Source: Sphingomonas natans (GTDB lineage: Bacteria; Pseudomonadota; Alphaproteobacteria; Sphingomonadales; Sphingomonadaceae). From it: 64,000 bases of DNA. Of this stretch, positions 12,268-22,901 are shown in pieces. Made by a program: the position numbers and the translations under genes. The notes beneath the pieces were generated by a model, which was given only the letters and a program-made list of their open reading frames with translations, made no database searches and had not been told where the DNA came from. The stretch lies in contig NZ_JAUOTP010000010.1 of the NCBI RefSeq assembly GCF_030546695.1, forward strand, positions 160,146 to 224,145, read 5' to 3'. Each line of letters opens with the position of its first letter. Positions within the stretch are counted from its first letter, which is position 1.

Positions 12268-13749
12268 ATGCATGAAGCCGTAGCCGTCAATCCGTGGGCG
12301 ATGCTGCCCTATCTGGTCTCGGGCATCTGCTTCATCCTCGCGCTGCGCGGACTCTCCAGCCCCGCCTCCAGCCGCAACGGCAACCGCTTCGGCATGGCCG
12401 GCATGGCGCTGGCGATCGTCACGACATTGATCACGCATGCGCCGGGCAGCAGCCAGCGCGTCTGCCCGATCGCGGCGGATTGCTGGACGGTCTTCACGGT
12501 CGACTGGATCAGCGCGATCGAGATTGCCGGCGCGATCATCATCGGCGGCGGCATCGGCATCGTCACGGCCCGGCGGATCGCGATGACGGCGATGCCGCAA
12601 CTCGTCGCCGCCTTCCACAGCCTCGTCGGCCTCGCCGCGGTGCTCGTCGCGATCGCGGCCTATCTCAACCCGCAGGCGTTCGGCATCCTCCAGCCCGACG
12701 GGCGCGACATCTTCCAGAGCAGCCGGATCGAGATGGGACTGGGCATCGCGATCGGCGCGATCACCTTCTCGGGCTCGGTCATCGCCTTTCTGAAGCTCAA
12801 CGGCACGATGGGCGGCAAGCCCATCATGCTGCCCGGCCGCCACATCATCAATCTGGCGACGATCGCAGCGATCCTGATCCTCGTCGGCCTGTTCCATCTC
12901 GATACGCCGGGCCTGTTCTGGGCCATCGCGATCCTGTCCTTCGCGATCGGCTTCCTGCTGATCATCCCGATCGGCGGCGCGGACATGCCCGTCGTCGTCT
13001 CGATGCTGAACAGCTATTCGGGCTGGGCGGCGGCGGCGATGGGCTTCACGCTCCACAATAGCGCGATGATCATCACCGGCGCGCTCGTCGGATCGTCGGG
13101 CGCGATCCTCAGCTACATCATGTGCCGGGCGATGAACCGCAGCTTCATCAGCGTGATCGCGGGCGGCTTCGGCGGCGACAGCGGCGGGGCGGCCGGCGGC
13201 GAGGCGAAGGAACAGCGCCCGTGGAAGCGCGGGTCCGCCGAGGATGCGGCGTTCCTGATGAGCCAGGCCGAGCAGGTCATCATCGTCCCCGGCTACGGCA
13301 TGGCCGTCGCGCAGGCGCAGCATGCGCTGCGCGAGATGGGCGACGTGCTGAAGGCGCAGGGCGTGACCGTCAAATACGCGATCCACCCCGTCGCGGGGCG
13401 CATGCCGGGGCACATGAACGTGCTGCTCGCCGAGGCCAATGTGCCCTATGACGAGGTGTTCGAACTGGAGGACATCAATTCGGAATTCGCGCAGACCGAC
13501 GTCGCCTTCATCATCGGCGCCAACGATGTCGTGAACCCCGCCGCCAAGACCGACAAGAGCTCGCCCATTTACGGCATGCCCGTGTTCGACGTGAACAAGG
13601 CCAAGACCGTGCTGTTCATAAAGCGATCGATGGGCGGCGTCGGCTATGCGGGCGTCGACAACGACGTCTTCTACCAGGACAATACGATGATGCTGCTCGC
13701 CGACGCCAAGAAGATGGTCGAGGAGATCGTGAAAGCGATGGCGCACTAG
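12268..13749 (+). CDS. pntB: NAD(P) transhydrogenase subunit beta
   Basis: The 493-residue product has about eight transmembrane helices in its first 260 residues (domain II, the proton path) and a soluble NADP(H)-binding domain III after about residue 310. Domain III shows VPGYGMAVAQAQHALREM, HPVAGRMPGHMNVLLAEA, FIIGANDVVNPAA and IKRSMGGVGYAGVDN, all family signatures. It completes the three-part enzyme with pntAA and pntAB in the inner membrane. The ATG at 12268 follows a gap of 67 bases with no terminator. Confidence 0.97.
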   Translation: MHEAVAVNPWAMLPYLVSGICFILALRGLSSPASSRNGNRFGMAGMALAIVTTLITHAPGSSQRVCPIAADCWTVFTVDWISAIEIAGAIIIGGGIGIVTARRIAMTAMPQLVAAFHSLVGLAAVLVAIAAYLNPQAFGILQPDGRDIFQSSRIEMGLGIAIGAITFSGSVIAFLKLNGTMGGKPIMLPGRHIINLATIAAILILVGLFHLDTPGLFWAIAILSFAIGFLLIIPIGGADMPVVVSMLNSYSGWAAAAMGFTLHNSAMIITGALVGSSGAILSYIMCRAMNRSFISVIAGGFGGDSGGAAGGEAKEQRPWKRGSAEDAAFLMSQAEQVIIVPGYGMAVAQAQHALREMGDVLKAQGVTVKYAIHPVAGRMPGHMNVLLAEANVPYDEVFELEDINSEFAQTDVAFIIGANDVVNPAAKTDKSSPIYGMPVFDVNKAKTVLFIKRSMGGVGYAGVDNDVFYQDNTMMLLADAKKMVEEIVKAMAH

Positions 13750-13850
13750 CCGTCGCGCACTCACGTTCCACCGCAGACGCATCGACAGGATCGCGCCTGC
13801 GCTCCTAAGCGTTGACCCATTGCAAACGACATTCGACGGAGAGCCGCGCA

Positions 13851-14030
13851 GTGGCCGACAGCAAAGCCGATAAAGACAAGACGCCCGAGGCGGCCAAAAC
13901 GCCCGCCACGCCGAACGTCGGCATGTGGATCGGCGCCGGCGTGGGCGCGGGGATCGGATCGGCCGCGCTTGCCGCCGCCCTTCTCTATGCGACGCGCAAC
14001 CGCAAGAAGAAGAGCCAAGCGAAGGACTGA
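13851..14030 (+). CDS. Small single-span membrane protein, function unknown
   Basis: The 59-residue frame starts at GTG 13851 with GGAGAG 8-10 bases upstream. A charged, Ala/Lys/Pro-rich head precedes one glycine/alanine-rich helix (MWIGAGVGAGIGSAALAAAL), and the tail RNRKKKSQAKD is strongly basic, which suggests the tail faces the cytoplasm. An in-frame ATG at 13812 lacks a ribosome site. The gene stops 4 bases before the 3' end of the convergent tetR gene. No family is recognised. Confidence 0.65.
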   Translation: MADSKADKDKTPEAAKTPATPNVGMWIGAGVGAGIGSAALAAALLYATRNRKKKSQAKD

Positions 14031-14033
14031 CGC

Positions 14034-14663
14034 TCAGGCGTCGGTCACGAGCAACCGATCGATCTCGCGTTCGACGAGCGCGCTGAAGCTCGCGGCCGTG
14101 GCGGTCACATCGATGCCGGGCGCTGCCAATTGGCGCTGCGGCAGCCCGACGATCAGCACCATGATGACGTCGACGAGCCGCGCTCGCGCCGTTTCGCACG
14201 ACCTCGCGGGCGCAATGGCGGCGATCGCGCGCGCGAGATTCGCGCTGATCCGCTCGTCGGCCCGCTGCAACAGGCAGGCGATCCGCGCATTGCGCGCCGA
14301 CTCGACGAGGATCTGCGAGAGCAGCCGCCCTTGCGCCGGATCGCAATCGCGGCGGATGAAATCGCCGAGCCAGTGTCGCACGGCCGCGGGATCGCGACTC
14401 GCGATCGCCTCGTCGAGCGCCGGCTCGTCGAGGAACTCCATCAGATCGGCGCGGACGATATCGGCGACGATCGCCTCCTTGCCGTCGAAGTCGCGATAGA
14501 TCTGGCCGACCTTGATCCGGGCCGCATCCGAAATCTGCGCCATCCGCGTATTCTGAAAACCCTGGGCGGCGAAAAGCACGCGCGCAGCATCGGAAACCTG
14601 CTTCCGACGCGCGCCGATTCTCGGCGATTTCGCGGCGCAACAAGCCGGCTCGGAACTTTCCAC
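14034..14663 (-). CDS. TetR-family transcriptional repressor of the adjacent efflux operon
   Basis: The N-terminal TetR helix-turn-helix is evident: RRKQVSDAARVLFAAQGFQ, then ISDAARIKVGQIYRDFDGKE. The C-terminal ligand-binding domain is helical and ends in FSALVEREIDRLL. The frame is open up to a GTG at 14717, but the domain starts late, so the GTG at 14663 gives a normal length of about 209 residues; the true start is uncertain. It is divergent from the RND efflux genes, and the perfect inverted repeat at 14724-14741 is a likely operator. By analogy with AcrR-type regulators it should repress the pump until a ligand binds. Confidence 0.88.
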   Translation of the reverse strand: MESSEPACCAAKSPRIGARRKQVSDAARVLFAAQGFQNTRMAQISDAARIKVGQIYRDFDGKEAIVADIVRADLMEFLDEPALDEAIASRDPAAVRHWLGDFIRRDCDPAQGRLLSQILVESARNARIACLLQRADERISANLARAIAAIAPARSCETARARLVDVIMVLIVGLPQRQLAAPGIDVTATAASFSALVEREIDRLLVTDA

Positions 14664-14723
14664 GATGCCAATCGTCCTGACGAAGCTTGACCGCAGTGCA
14701 ACATTTAGGTTAGCCACGGCTGG

Positions 14724-14741
14724 TGTGAATTCTTATTCACA
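14724..14741. promoter_or_regulatory. Palindromic operator candidate between tetR and the RND operon
   Basis: TGTGAAT and ATTCACA form perfect 7-base arms around TCTT. The site is 31 bases upstream of the adaptor gene and about 60 bases upstream of the tetR start. A possible -35 element TTGACC (14687-14692) lies upstream on the plus strand. TetR-family operators are commonly of this size. Confidence 0.6.
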
Positions 14742-14771
14742 TACCCCTTTGCGGATCAACCGGAAAATTTC

Positions 14772-15938
14772 ATGCAGCTTCGAAGCGCCAGCCTCCTCCT
14801 GCTTCTCGCGCTTGGAGCGTGCGGCAAGAAGGAGACGCCACCGCCGCCTCCACCGCCGGAGGTGGGCGTCATCACGCTTACGACGGGCAGCGCGACGCTG
14901 ACGTCCGATCTGCCCGGCCGGATCGCTGCGTTCGAAACCTCCGAAGTCCGCCCGCAGGTGAGCGGCCTCATCGAATCGCGCCTGTTCAAGGAGGGCCAGG
15001 AAGTCCGCCAGGGGCAGCCGCTCTACCAGATCGATGCCGCGCCCTATCGCGCGCAGGTCGCCAACGCCCGCGCCGCGCTCGCGCGCGCGCAGGCCGCGAT
15101 CGCCTCCAGCCAGGCCTTGTCGCGCCGTTACGGCCAGCTCGTCGCGATCAACGCGATCGCCAAGCAGGATTATGAGAACGCGCAGACGACCGCCGCGCAG
15201 GCGCGGGCCGATGTCGGCGCTCAGCGCGCCGCGCTGCAGACCGCCGAGATCGATCTGCGCCGCACGCACATCAACGCGCCGATCTCGGGCCGGATCGGGC
15301 GGGCGACGTTCACGCCCGGCGCGCTCGTCACCTCGGGCCAGGCCGACGCGTTGACCACGATCCAGCGGATCGACACGGTCTATGTCGATCTCACCCAATC
15401 CTCGGCCGACCTGCTCAAGATGCGCCAGCAGATCCTGCAGGGAACCGTCGCCGGCGGCGGCGCGACCGCGCGCGTGCGCCTGAAGCTGGAGGATGGCAGC
15501 GCCTATCCGATCGAGGGGACGCTGCAATTCGCCGACGTCACCGTCGATCCCACCACCGGATCGCAGACGATCCGCGCCACCTTCCGCAATCCGCAGCGCC
15601 TGCTGCTGCCCGGCATGTATGTCCGCGCCGAGATCGTCGACGGCGTGACGCGCAATATCCTGCTCGTGCCGCAGCGCGCCGTTTCGCGCGACGAGAAGGG
15701 CAATCCGACCGTGATGGTCGTCGGCGCCGGCAACAAGGTGGAAAGCCGCCAGATCACGACCAGCCGGACGGCCGGCGCGGACTGGATCGTCAGCGACGGG
15801 CTGAAGCCCGGCGACAAGGTGATCGTCGAAGGCGGCATGATGCTGCGTCCCGGCGCGCAGGTGACGCCCAAGCCCTATACCGGCAAGCCGGAAGCAGGCG
15901 GTGCCGCCGCCCCCGCCCAGCCCGCAGCCTCGAAGTAA
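14772..15938 (+). CDS. RND efflux periplasmic adaptor (AcrA-like lipoprotein)
   Basis: The 388-residue membrane-fusion protein links the inner-membrane pump to the outer-membrane channel. It has a lipoprotein signal (lipobox LGAC, Cys17) followed by a polyproline stretch. The lipoyl/barrel-sandwich halves are at about residues 50-90 (FETSEVRPQVSGLIESRLF, then EGQEVRQGQPLYQID) and 160-200 (RRTHINAPISGRIGRATF). A helical hairpin lies between them (RAALARAQAAIASSQALSR). A beta barrel and the membrane-proximal domain follow. It is first in a three-gene operon. Confidence 0.95.
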   Translation: MQLRSASLLLLLALGACGKKETPPPPPPPEVGVITLTTGSATLTSDLPGRIAAFETSEVRPQVSGLIESRLFKEGQEVRQGQPLYQIDAAPYRAQVANARAALARAQAAIASSQALSRRYGQLVAINAIAKQDYENAQTTAAQARADVGAQRAALQTAEIDLRRTHINAPISGRIGRATFTPGALVTSGQADALTTIQRIDTVYVDLTQSSADLLKMRQQILQGTVAGGGATARVRLKLEDGSAYPIEGTLQFADVTVDPTTGSQTIRATFRNPQRLLLPGMYVRAEIVDGVTRNILLVPQRAVSRDEKGNPTVMVVGAGNKVESRQITTSRTAGADWIVSDGLKPGDKVIVEGGMMLRPGAQVTPKPYTGKPEAGGAAAPAQPAASK

Positions 15939-15950
15939 TCGGCCGCCCCA

Positions 15951-18900
15951 ATGTCACGCTTCTTCATCAATCGGCCGATCTTTGCGATCGTGATCGCGAT
16001 CGTGCTGATGCTGGTCGGCACGATCGCCATCACCCAGCTGCCGATCTCGCAATATCCGGCGATCGCGCCGCCGCAGATCGCGATCAACGCGACCTATCCG
16101 GGCGCCGATGCGCAGACGCTGGAGAACACGACCACGCAGGTCATCGAGCAGCAGCTGAAGGGCATCGACAACCTTCGCTATTTCTCGTCGAACTCGAGCT
16201 CGGCCGGCACCGTCACGATCACGCTGACCTTCGAGCAGGGCACCAACGCCGACATCGCGCAGGTCCAGGTCCAGAACAAGCTGCAGGCGGCGACCCCGCT
16301 GCTGCCGCAAGAAGTGCAGCAGCAGGGCATCCGCGTCGTCAAGGCGACGCAGAACTTCCTGATCTTCATCGGCCTCTATTCCGATAATCCCAAGCTGCAT
16401 GATGCGGACGATCTGAGCGATCTCGTCGTCTCGAAGATCCAGGATCCGGTCAGCCGCATCAGCGGCGTCGGCGACACGCAGGTGTTCGGCAGCCAATATG
16501 CGATGCGCATCTGGGTCGACCCCCTGAAGCTGCAGACCTACAGCCTGACGATGACCGACGTCTCCGCGGCGGTGACCGCGCAGAACGCACAGGTCTCGGC
16601 CGGACAGCTCGGACAGGCGCCCGCGCCCGCCTCGCAGATGCTGAACGCGACCGTGACCGTCTCGTCGCGCCTGCAGACGGCCGAGGAGTTCGGCGCGGTT
16701 CGGCTCAAGACCAATCCCGACGGCTCGGTCGTGCGGATCCGCGACGTGGCGCGCGTCCATATCGGCGCGGAGACGTTCGGCTTCGAAGGCAAGTGGAACG
16801 GGTTGCCCGCCTCGGGCATCGCGATCAAGCCGGCCGCCGGCGCCAACGCCCTCAATACGGTCGAGCTCGTCAAGACGCGCGTCAACGAGATCGCCAAGCA
16901 ATTCCCGTCCGACGTCCACGTCATCTACCCGTACGACACGACGCCGTTCGTGCGGCTGTCGATCAAGCAGGTCGTGGAGACGTTGGTCGAGGCGGTCGTG
17001 CTCGTGTTCCTCGTCATGTTCCTGTTCCTGCAGAACTGGCGCGCGACGCTCATTCCGACGATCGCGGTGCCTGTCGTGCTGCTCGGCACCTTCGCGATCC
17101 TCGAGGTCGCCGGCTATTCGATCAACGTCCTGACCCTGTTCGGCATGGTGCTGGCGATCGGCCTGCTCGTCGACGATGCGATCGTCGTCGTCGAGAATGT
17201 CGAGCGGCTGATCGTGACCGAGCATCTGAGCCCGCGCGACGCGGCGATCAAATCGATGGACGAGATCACCGGCGCGCTCGTGGGCATCGCGCTCGTCCTG
17301 TCGGCCGTGTTCCTGCCGATGGCTTTCTTCGGTGGATCGACCGGCGTCATCTATCGCCAGTTCTCAATCACGATCGTCTCGGCGATGGCGCTGTCGGTGA
17401 TGGTCGCCTTGATCCTGACGCCCGCGCTCGCGTCGCTGATCCTGAAACCGCACGATCCGGACAAGAAGGAGAGCAAGGGTCTGCTCGCCCGCTTCTTCAA
17501 CGGCTTCAATTATTATTTCGATCGCGGCCAGCAGAAGTACGAAAACGGCGTCCGCTCGACCGCGTCGCGCTGGGCCCGTTCGCTGATCGCTTATACGCTG
17601 ATCGTCATCGGCATGGCATTCCTGTTCACCCGCCTGCCGACGGGCTTCCTGCCCGACGAGGATCAGGGCGTCGCGATCGCGCTCGCCCAGCTTCCCGCCG
17701 GCGCGACCAAGGCGCGCACCGATGCGGCGCTCGCCCATGCGCGCGACCATTTCCTGAAGACCGAATCCGCCGCCATCCAGGGCGTCTATACGATCAGCGG
17801 CTTCTCCTTCTCGGGCCAGGGCCAGAATGCGGGCATCATCTTCATCCCGCTCAAGAATTGGGAAGAGCGCAAGGGCGCGCAGAACCGCGCGCAGGCGATC
17901 GTCGGCCGCGCGATGGGCACGTTCTCGCAATGGCATGACGGGCTGATCTTCGCGCTGATCCCGCCTGCCGTGCAGGAATTGGGCAACGCGACCGGCTTCG
18001 ATCTCCAGCTCGTCGACGAGGCCGGCATCGGCCATGAGAAGCTGCTCGCGGCGCGCAACCAGCTGCTGGGCATGGCGTCGCAGGATCCCCGCGTCGCCGG
18101 TGTTCGTCCCAACGATCTGGAGGATGCGCCGCAGCTCAAGATCGATGTCGATCAGGACAAGGCGGCCGCGCTCGGCCTCTCGATCGCCGACGTGAACAGC
18201 ACGATCTCGACCGCGTGGGGCGGCAGCTACATCAACGACTTCATCGATCGCGGCCGCGTGAAGCGCGTCTACGTCCAGGCCGACGCGCCCTATCGCATGA
18301 AGCCCGAGGATCTCGCCAACTTCTACGTGCGCGGCACGAATGGCCAGATGGCGCCCTATTCGGCCTTCTCGACGGTCAGCTGGTCGAACGCGCCGGTCGC
18401 GCTGACCCGTTATAACGGCCAGCCCTCGATGGAATTGCTCGGCACCCCCGCCCCCGGCGGCAGTTCGGGCGTGGCGCTGAAGGCGATGGAAGAGATGCAG
18501 GCCAAGCTGCCTGCGGGAACCGGCCTCGAATGGACCGGCCTGTCCTATGAAGAACAGCTCTCCGGCGGCCAGGCGCCCTCGCTCTACGCCCTGTCCCTCG
18601 TGGTCGTGTTCCTCTGCCTCGCGGCGCTCTACGAGAGCTGGTCGGTGCCGATCGCGGTGATGCTGGTCGTGCCGCTCGGCGTGGTCGGCGCGCTGTTCGC
18701 GGCGTGGATCACGGGGCTCAACAACGACATCTATCTGCAGGTCGGCCTGATCACGACGATCGGCGTCTCGGCGAAGAACGCGATCCTGATCATCGAATTC
18801 GCCGAGGAACGGGTGCGCGAAGGCATGAATGCGTTCGATGCGGCGGTGGCGGCGGCCAAGCTTCGTCTGCGGCCGATCCTGATGACCAGTCTCGCCTTCA

Positions 18901-19115
18901 TCTTCGGCGTGTTCCCGCTCGCGATCGCCACGGGCGCGGGCGCGGGCGGGCAGAACGCCATCGGCCGCGCGGTCGTCGGCGGCATGCTCTCGGCGACGGT
19001 CCTCGCCATCTTCTTCGTGCCGATGTTCTTCGTCGTCGTCAGCCGCCTGTTCGGCCACGGCCAAGGGAAGACCAAGCCCGATCAGGGGCACCAGCCCGCG
19101 GAGCAGGAGGCATGA
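15951..19115 (+). CDS. RND multidrug efflux pump, HAE1 family (AcrB-like)
   Basis: This 1054-residue inner-membrane proton/drug antiporter has the N-terminal block [20 protein letters not shown] and 12 predicted transmembrane helices in two repeats. The proton-relay aspartates are in [15 protein letters not shown], and the partner lysine is in [15 protein letters not shown]. The porter and docking domains contain [13 protein letters not shown] and [13 protein letters not shown]. The length equals that of AcrB (1049). It begins 12 bases after the adaptor gene and overlaps the channel gene by 4 bases, so the three are coexpressed. The substrates cannot be read from sequence. Confidence 0.97.
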   Translation: MSRFFINRPIFAIVIAIVLMLVGTIAITQLPISQYPAIAPPQIAINATYPGADAQTLENTTTQVIEQQLKGIDNLRYFSSNSSSAGTVTITLTFEQGTNADIAQVQVQNKLQAATPLLPQEVQQQGIRVVKATQNFLIFIGLYSDNPKLHDADDLSDLVVSKIQDPVSRISGVGDTQVFGSQYAMRIWVDPLKLQTYSLTMTDVSAAVTAQNAQVSAGQLGQAPAPASQMLNATVTVSSRLQTAEEFGAVRLKTNPDGSVVRIRDVARVHIGAETFGFEGKWNGLPASGIAIKPAAGANALNTVELVKTRVNEIAKQFPSDVHVIYPYDTTPFVRLSIKQVVETLVEAVVLVFLVMFLFLQNWRATLIPTIAVPVVLLGTFAILEVAGYSINVLTLFGMVLAIGLLVDDAIVVVENVERLIVTEHLSPRDAAIKSMDEITGALVGIALVLSAVFLPMAFFGGSTGVIYRQFSITIVSAMALSVMVALILTPALASLILKPHDPDKKESKGLLARFFNGFNYYFDRGQQKYENGVRSTASRWARSLIAYTLIVIGMAFLFTRLPTGFLPDEDQGVAIALAQLPAGATKARTDAALAHARDHFLKTESAAIQGVYTISGFSFSGQGQNAGIIFIPLKNWEERKGAQNRAQAIVGRAMGTFSQWHDGLIFALIPPAVQELGNATGFDLQLVDEAGIGHEKLLAARNQLLGMASQDPRVAGVRPNDLEDAPQLKIDVDQDKAAALGLSIADVNSTISTAWGGSYINDFIDRGRVKRVYVQADAPYRMKPEDLANFYVRGTNGQMAPYSAFSTVSWSNAPVALTRYNGQPSMELLGTPAPGGSSGVALKAMEEMQAKLPAGTGLEWTGLSYEEQLSGGQAPSLYALSLVVVFLCLAALYESWSVPIAVMLVVPLGVVGALFAAWITGLNNDIYLQVGLITTIGVSAKNAILIIEFAEERVREGMNAFDAAVAAAKLRLRPILMTSLAFIFGVFPLAIATGAGAGGQNAIGRAVVGGMLSATVLAIFFVPMFFVVVSRLFGHGQGKTKPDQGHQPAEQEA

Positions 19116-20602
19116 TGATGCGCACCCGCTCGCTCGCTTTCCTGCCGCTGATCGCGCTCGCCGGCTGCGACATGGCGCCCAAGCATGTGCGCCCGGCCGG
19201 CGACGTGCCGACGACGCTGCCGCAGGGCGGCGTCTACAGGCCGGCGTCCCCTGCCGCGGCCGACCCGACCACCATCGCCTGGCGCGATTTCTTCACCGAC
19301 GACAGCCTGCGCCAGGTGATCGCGCTCGGCCTGGAGAATAATCGCGACCTGCGCATCGCCGCGGGCAACGTGCTCCAGGCGCGCGCGCAATATCGCGTGC
19401 AGCGCGCCGATCTGCTGCCGACGTTGAACGGCACCGCATCCGCGACCTTCACGAACAGCCCGCTCGGCCTTTCGGGCACGGGGACGGGAACCGGTACGGG
19501 CACGGGAACCGGGACCGGCACGGGGACGGGCGTGAGCACCGGTGCTGCCGGGGGTGCGACCACCAGCACGGATACGATCAAGATCTACCAGGCCAATATC
19601 GGGCTGTCCGCGTTCGAGATCGATCTGTTCGGCCGCGTCCGCAATCTGACGAAGGCGGCGCTCGAGCAATATCTCGCGACCGAGGAAGGTCAGCGCTCGA
19701 CCCGGATCACGCTGATCGGCGAGATCGCGACGGCCTATGTGACGCTCGCGGCCGATCAGGAACGGCTGGCCGTCGCGCACGAGACGCTGAAGAGCTTCGA
19801 GGAGTCGCTGCGACTGACCCGCGCGCAATTCCGGATCGGCATCGCCTCCGAACTGGAAGCGCGGCAGTCCGAGACCAATTACGAAGGCGCCAAGAACGAC
19901 GCCGCCGCGCTCGACGCGCAGATCGCGCAGGACCAGAATGCGCTGAACCTGCTCGTCGGCACGACGGTGCCCGCCGAATTGCTGCCCCGCGAGCTCGGCG
20001 ACAAGGCGCTGACGATCAGGGATCTGCCGGCGGGGCTGAGTTCGGAAGTGCTCCAGCGCCGGCCCGACGTGCTACAGGCCGAGCACCAGCTGATGGCGCA
20101 GAATGCCAATATCGGCGCGGCGCGCGCCGCCTTCTTCCCGCAGATCTCGTTGACCGCGACGTTCGGCACGATCAGCACGGCACTGTCCGGCCTGTTCGCG
20201 AGCGGATCGGACGCGTGGACGGTCGCGCCATCGGCGGTGCTGCCGATCTTCGACTTCGGCCGCAACCAGAACAATCTGCGCTACGCCAAGGCCAGCCGCG
20301 ACGTCGCGGTCGCCACCTATGAGCGGACGTTGCAGACCGCATTCCGCGAAGTCGCGGACGCTTTGGCGCAGCGCAGCACGATCGATGCGCAGATCGGCGC
20401 GCGCGAACGGCGGGCCAATGCGGCGGCCGTCGCCGCTCGACTCGCCGATGCGCGCTATCGCGCCGGGGTTGATTCCTTCCTGACCTCGCTGGACGCGCAG
20501 CGCACGTCCTATGCCGCAAATCTGGATCTCACTCAGACGCGACTGACCCGCGCGACTAATTTGGTGACGCTCTACCGGACGCTCGGCGGTGGATTGAACT
20601 AA
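19112..20602 (+). CDS. RND efflux outer-membrane lipoprotein (NodT/OprM family)
   Basis: The 496-residue TolC-like channel has a lipoprotein signal (LIALAGC) and two outer-membrane-efflux repeats, seen as [28 protein letters not shown] and [26 protein letters not shown]. The motif [14 protein letters not shown] is diagnostic. The ATG at 19112 overlaps the pump stop codon; two further ATG codons follow at once. Residues 122-139 are nine Gly-Thr dipeptides in what should be the surface loop of the first beta hairpin, which is unusual. It is the last gene of the efflux operon. Confidence 0.95.
   Translation: MMMRTRSLAFLPLIALAGCDMAPKHVRPAGDVPTTLPQGGVYRPASPAAADPTTIAWRDFFTDDSLRQVIALGLENNRDLRIAAGNVLQARAQYRVQRADLLPTLNGTASATFTNSPLGLSGTGTGTGTGTGTGTGTGTGVSTGAAGGATTSTDTIKIYQANIGLSAFEIDLFGRVRNLTKAALEQYLATEEGQRSTRITLIGEIATAYVTLAADQERLAVAHETLKSFEESLRLTRAQFRIGIASELEARQSETNYEGAKNDAAALDAQIAQDQNALNLLVGTTVPAELLPRELGDKALTIRDLPAGLSSEVLQRRPDVLQAEHQLMAQNANIGAARAAFFPQISLTATFGTISTALSGLFASGSDAWTVAPSAVLPIFDFGRNQNNLRYAKASRDVAVATYERTLQTAFREVADALAQRSTIDAQIGARERRANAAAVAARLADARYRAGVDSFLTSLDAQRTSYAANLDLTQTRLTRATNLVTLYRTLGGGLN
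19475..19528 (+). repeat. (Gly-Thr)9 coding repeat in the efflux channel gene
   Basis: Nine consecutive GGN-ACN codon pairs use mixed third bases (GGC, GGG, GGA, GGT; ACG, ACC). The run expanded long enough ago to drift, or is kept at the protein level. It lies in the predicted extracellular loop region. Confidence 0.85.
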
Positions 20603-20654
20603 CTGCTTGCAGAAGGGCGCGACTCGGATACCTTCTCCGTGAATGGAGAGGCAC

Positions 20655-20942
20655 ATGTCGATAACCTTCGATTCTGCTACCGAAAGTCCGCAAGACACCG
20701 CCGACAAGAGTGTCGTTATCCTGCAAAGCCTCATCTGTCTTCTTCGCGAGCGCAACATATTGTCGCGCGCCGACATCGAAGAACTTTGCGAGAAGGTGCA
20801 GGCCCGCGCGGAGCGGCGGGAAGCGGCCGATCCGCTGCCCTGTTGCGACAAGGAAGCCAGCCAGGCCGCGACGATCGTCTCCAGCCTGTCCGACTATCTG
20901 GGCCGGCGCTACGGCGGAAAGCATCGCCACCGTTCCCTGTAA
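20655..20942 (+). CDS. Hypothetical protein, 95 residues
   Basis: The ATG at 20655 has GGAGAGG just upstream, which also overlaps an in-frame ATG at 20643. The protein is soluble, with a helix-rich middle (SVVILQSLICLLRERNILSRADIEELCEKVQARAERRE) containing a leucine-rich stretch and a charged coil. It ends with a basic, His-rich tail (GRRYGGKHRHRSL). Two adjacent cysteines (PCCDKE) are notable. No family is recognised. It lies between the efflux operon and the 3' end of serB. Confidence 0.6.
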   Translation: MSITFDSATESPQDTADKSVVILQSLICLLRERNILSRADIEELCEKVQARAERREAADPLPCCDKEASQAATIVSSLSDYLGRRYGGKHRHRSL

Positions 20943-20971
20943 GGCCAAGTGAGGCCCGGCCCGCGGCTCTC

Positions 20972-21856
20972 CTATTCGACCCACTGCGCGCGCGTATAGC
21001 CTTGCGCCCATAGCAACGCCGACAGATCACCGACTTCGATGCGCGCTCCTGCGGCGGCCGCGGTCTTGGGTTTGGCACGAAAAGCGACGCCGAGACCCGC
21101 CGCCTGAATCATCGGAATATCGTTGGCGCCATCTCCGACCGCCAGCACCTCGGCGGTATTGATCCCCAACGCTTCCGCCTCGGCCAGCAGCGTCCGGCGC
21201 TTGGTCTCCGCCCCCACGATCGGCCGCGCGACCCGCCCGGCGAGCTTTCCGTCGGCAATCTCCAGCACGTTGGAGAGCGCGCGATCGAAGCCGATCTCCG
21301 CCGCGACGCGATCCGCGAACACGGTGAAGCCGCCCGAGACGAGCACGCACCGCGCCCCGTTGGCGCGCATCGTTCGGATCAGGGGAATGGCGCCCGGCAT
21401 CAGCCGCACGCGCTCCTCGTAACAGCGATCGATCATCTCGGCGCCCAGCCCCGCCAACAGGGCGACGCGCGCGTCGAGCGCCGCCTCGAAATCCAGCTCG
21501 CCGCGCATCGCCCGTTCGGTGACCTCGGCGATCTCGGCCTTGATCCCCGCATAATCGGCGAGCTCGTCGATGCACTCGATCGTGATCATCGTCGAATCCA
21601 TGTCGGCGACGAGCAGTTTCTTGGCACGACCGGCGGCGGGCTGGACGACCACGTCGGCGCCCCCAATCAGGCCTTCGAGCACGGCGCGCGCGGCGCCGGC
21701 ATCGATGCGCGCGACGGGCAGATCGACCGCGAAGCCCTCGTCCAGCCAGCGCGGCTCGCCGGCGACGCCGCCCGCGCCGCCGATCGCCAGCGCTGCCTTG
21801 TCCAGATCCTGGAGGCCCAGCCTGCCTTCCGGTGCTATCAACGTCGCGATGAGCAA
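20972..21856 (-). CDS. serB: Phosphoserine phosphatase
   Basis: The enzyme removes phosphate from phosphoserine in the last step of serine synthesis. The HAD-superfamily motifs are clear: VADMDSTMI (nucleophile Asp in motif I), [10 protein letters not shown] (motif II), and [14 protein letters not shown] (motif IV), with a motif III lysine in AKPKTA. The N-terminal 75 residues form the ACT-like regulatory portion. The start is taken as TTG at 21856 ([11 protein letters not shown]), because the protein begins there as in relatives; an ATG at 21892 is the alternative. Either start overlaps the divergent miaA start, so the two genes share a compressed promoter region. Confidence 0.94.
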   Translation of the reverse strand: MLIATLIAPEGRLGLQDLDKAALAIGGAGGVAGEPRWLDEGFAVDLPVARIDAGAARAVLEGLIGGADVVVQPAAGRAKKLLVADMDSTMITIECIDELADYAGIKAEIAEVTERAMRGELDFEAALDARVALLAGLGAEMIDRCYEERVRLMPGAIPLIRTMRANGARCVLVSGGFTVFADRVAAEIGFDRALSNVLEIADGKLAGRVARPIVGAETKRRTLLAEAEALGINTAEVLAVGDGANDIPMIQAAGLGVAFRAKPKTAAAAGARIEVGDLSALLWAQGYTRAQWVE

Positions 21857-22742
21857 GCCCGACCCTTCCGATCTTCCGCGGGTGGCGCTCATCGCAGGAC
21901 CGACGGCGAGCGGCAAGTCGGCGATCGCGCTCGATTTGGCCGAGGCGGAGCAAGGCACGATCATCAATGCCGATGCGAGCCAGGTCTATCGCGACCTGCG
22001 CATCCTGACGGCGCGGCCGAGCGAAGAGGACGAAGCCCGCGCGCCGCACCTGCTGTACGGTTATCGCGACGGGGCTCATGCCTGCTCGGCAGCGGACTGG
22101 GCGGCGGACGCGCGCGCGGCGATCGATGCGGTGCTGGCCGAAGGCCGCCTGCCGATCCTCGTCGGCGGCACCGGCCTCTATCTGCGCACGCTACTCGACG
22201 GGATCGCGCCGATCCCCGCGGTCGATCCCGCGATCCGCGATGCGGTGCGCGCGATGGATGCCGCCACCGCCCATTTTTGCCTGTCGCGCGAGGATCCGGC
22301 GGCCGCGGCACGGCTCGGCCCGGCCGATACCGCGCGCAACCAGCGCGCGCTGGAGGTGATCCGCAGCACCGGTCGATCGATCCTGTCGTGGCGGGCCGAA
22401 CGCGAGGGCGGGATCGGCGCCACCATTCGCGCGGAGGTCCGGATCGTCGATCCGCCCACGGCCGATCTGTATGCTCGCTGCGATGCACGGGTCGAATCGA
22501 TGGTCCTCGGCGGCGCGCTGGACGAGGTCGCGGGCTTGATGGCGCGGCGCCTGCCCGCCGACCTGCCCGTCATGCGCGCGATCGGCGTTGCACCCTTTGT
22601 CGCTTATCTGGGGGGGCTGCAGATGCTCGACGAGGCGAAAGCCGCGGTTGCGCAGGCGACGCGGCAATATGCCAAACGCCAGCGAACCTGGTTTCGAAAT
22701 CAACGACTTGTTAACCAAGCATTCGACGTCGCCGCGTCGTGA
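21849..22742 (+). CDS. miaA: tRNA dimethylallyltransferase
   Basis: MiaA adds an isopentenyl group to A37 of tRNAs that read UNN codons. The P-loop [18 protein letters not shown] starts at residue 14, followed by [26 protein letters not shown] and the C-terminal [15 protein letters not shown], all family signatures. The 297-residue length is normal. The ATG at 21849 overlaps the serB start by 8 bases on the other strand. The gene for the next modification step, miaB, is also in this window, at 36527. Confidence 0.96.
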   Translation: MSKPDPSDLPRVALIAGPTASGKSAIALDLAEAEQGTIINADASQVYRDLRILTARPSEEDEARAPHLLYGYRDGAHACSAADWAADARAAIDAVLAEGRLPILVGGTGLYLRTLLDGIAPIPAVDPAIRDAVRAMDAATAHFCLSREDPAAAARLGPADTARNQRALEVIRSTGRSILSWRAEREGGIGATIRAEVRIVDPPTADLYARCDARVESMVLGGALDEVAGLMARRLPADLPVMRAIGVAPFVAYLGGLQMLDEAKAAVAQATRQYAKRQRTWFRNQRLVNQAFDVAAS

Positions 22743-22901
22743 CGATCCGTTAACGGATTCGGGGTAAGCCGAAACGGCGCTAAAAAGCCGATTGCAAACA
22801 GGTGTAACGGGCTCGCCGCGATCGTTGCGGACCCGAAGCAACCGGCGTAGCTAACGCATCGTAAATAGCCACGGCAGGATTGCCGACCGGAGACATCGAC
22901 C

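Noticed and set aside
12145..14643. A long minus-strand frame opposite pntB
   Set aside because: It covers pntB and the tetR gene in another frame and shows the Asp/Arg/His-rich composition of a shadow frame.
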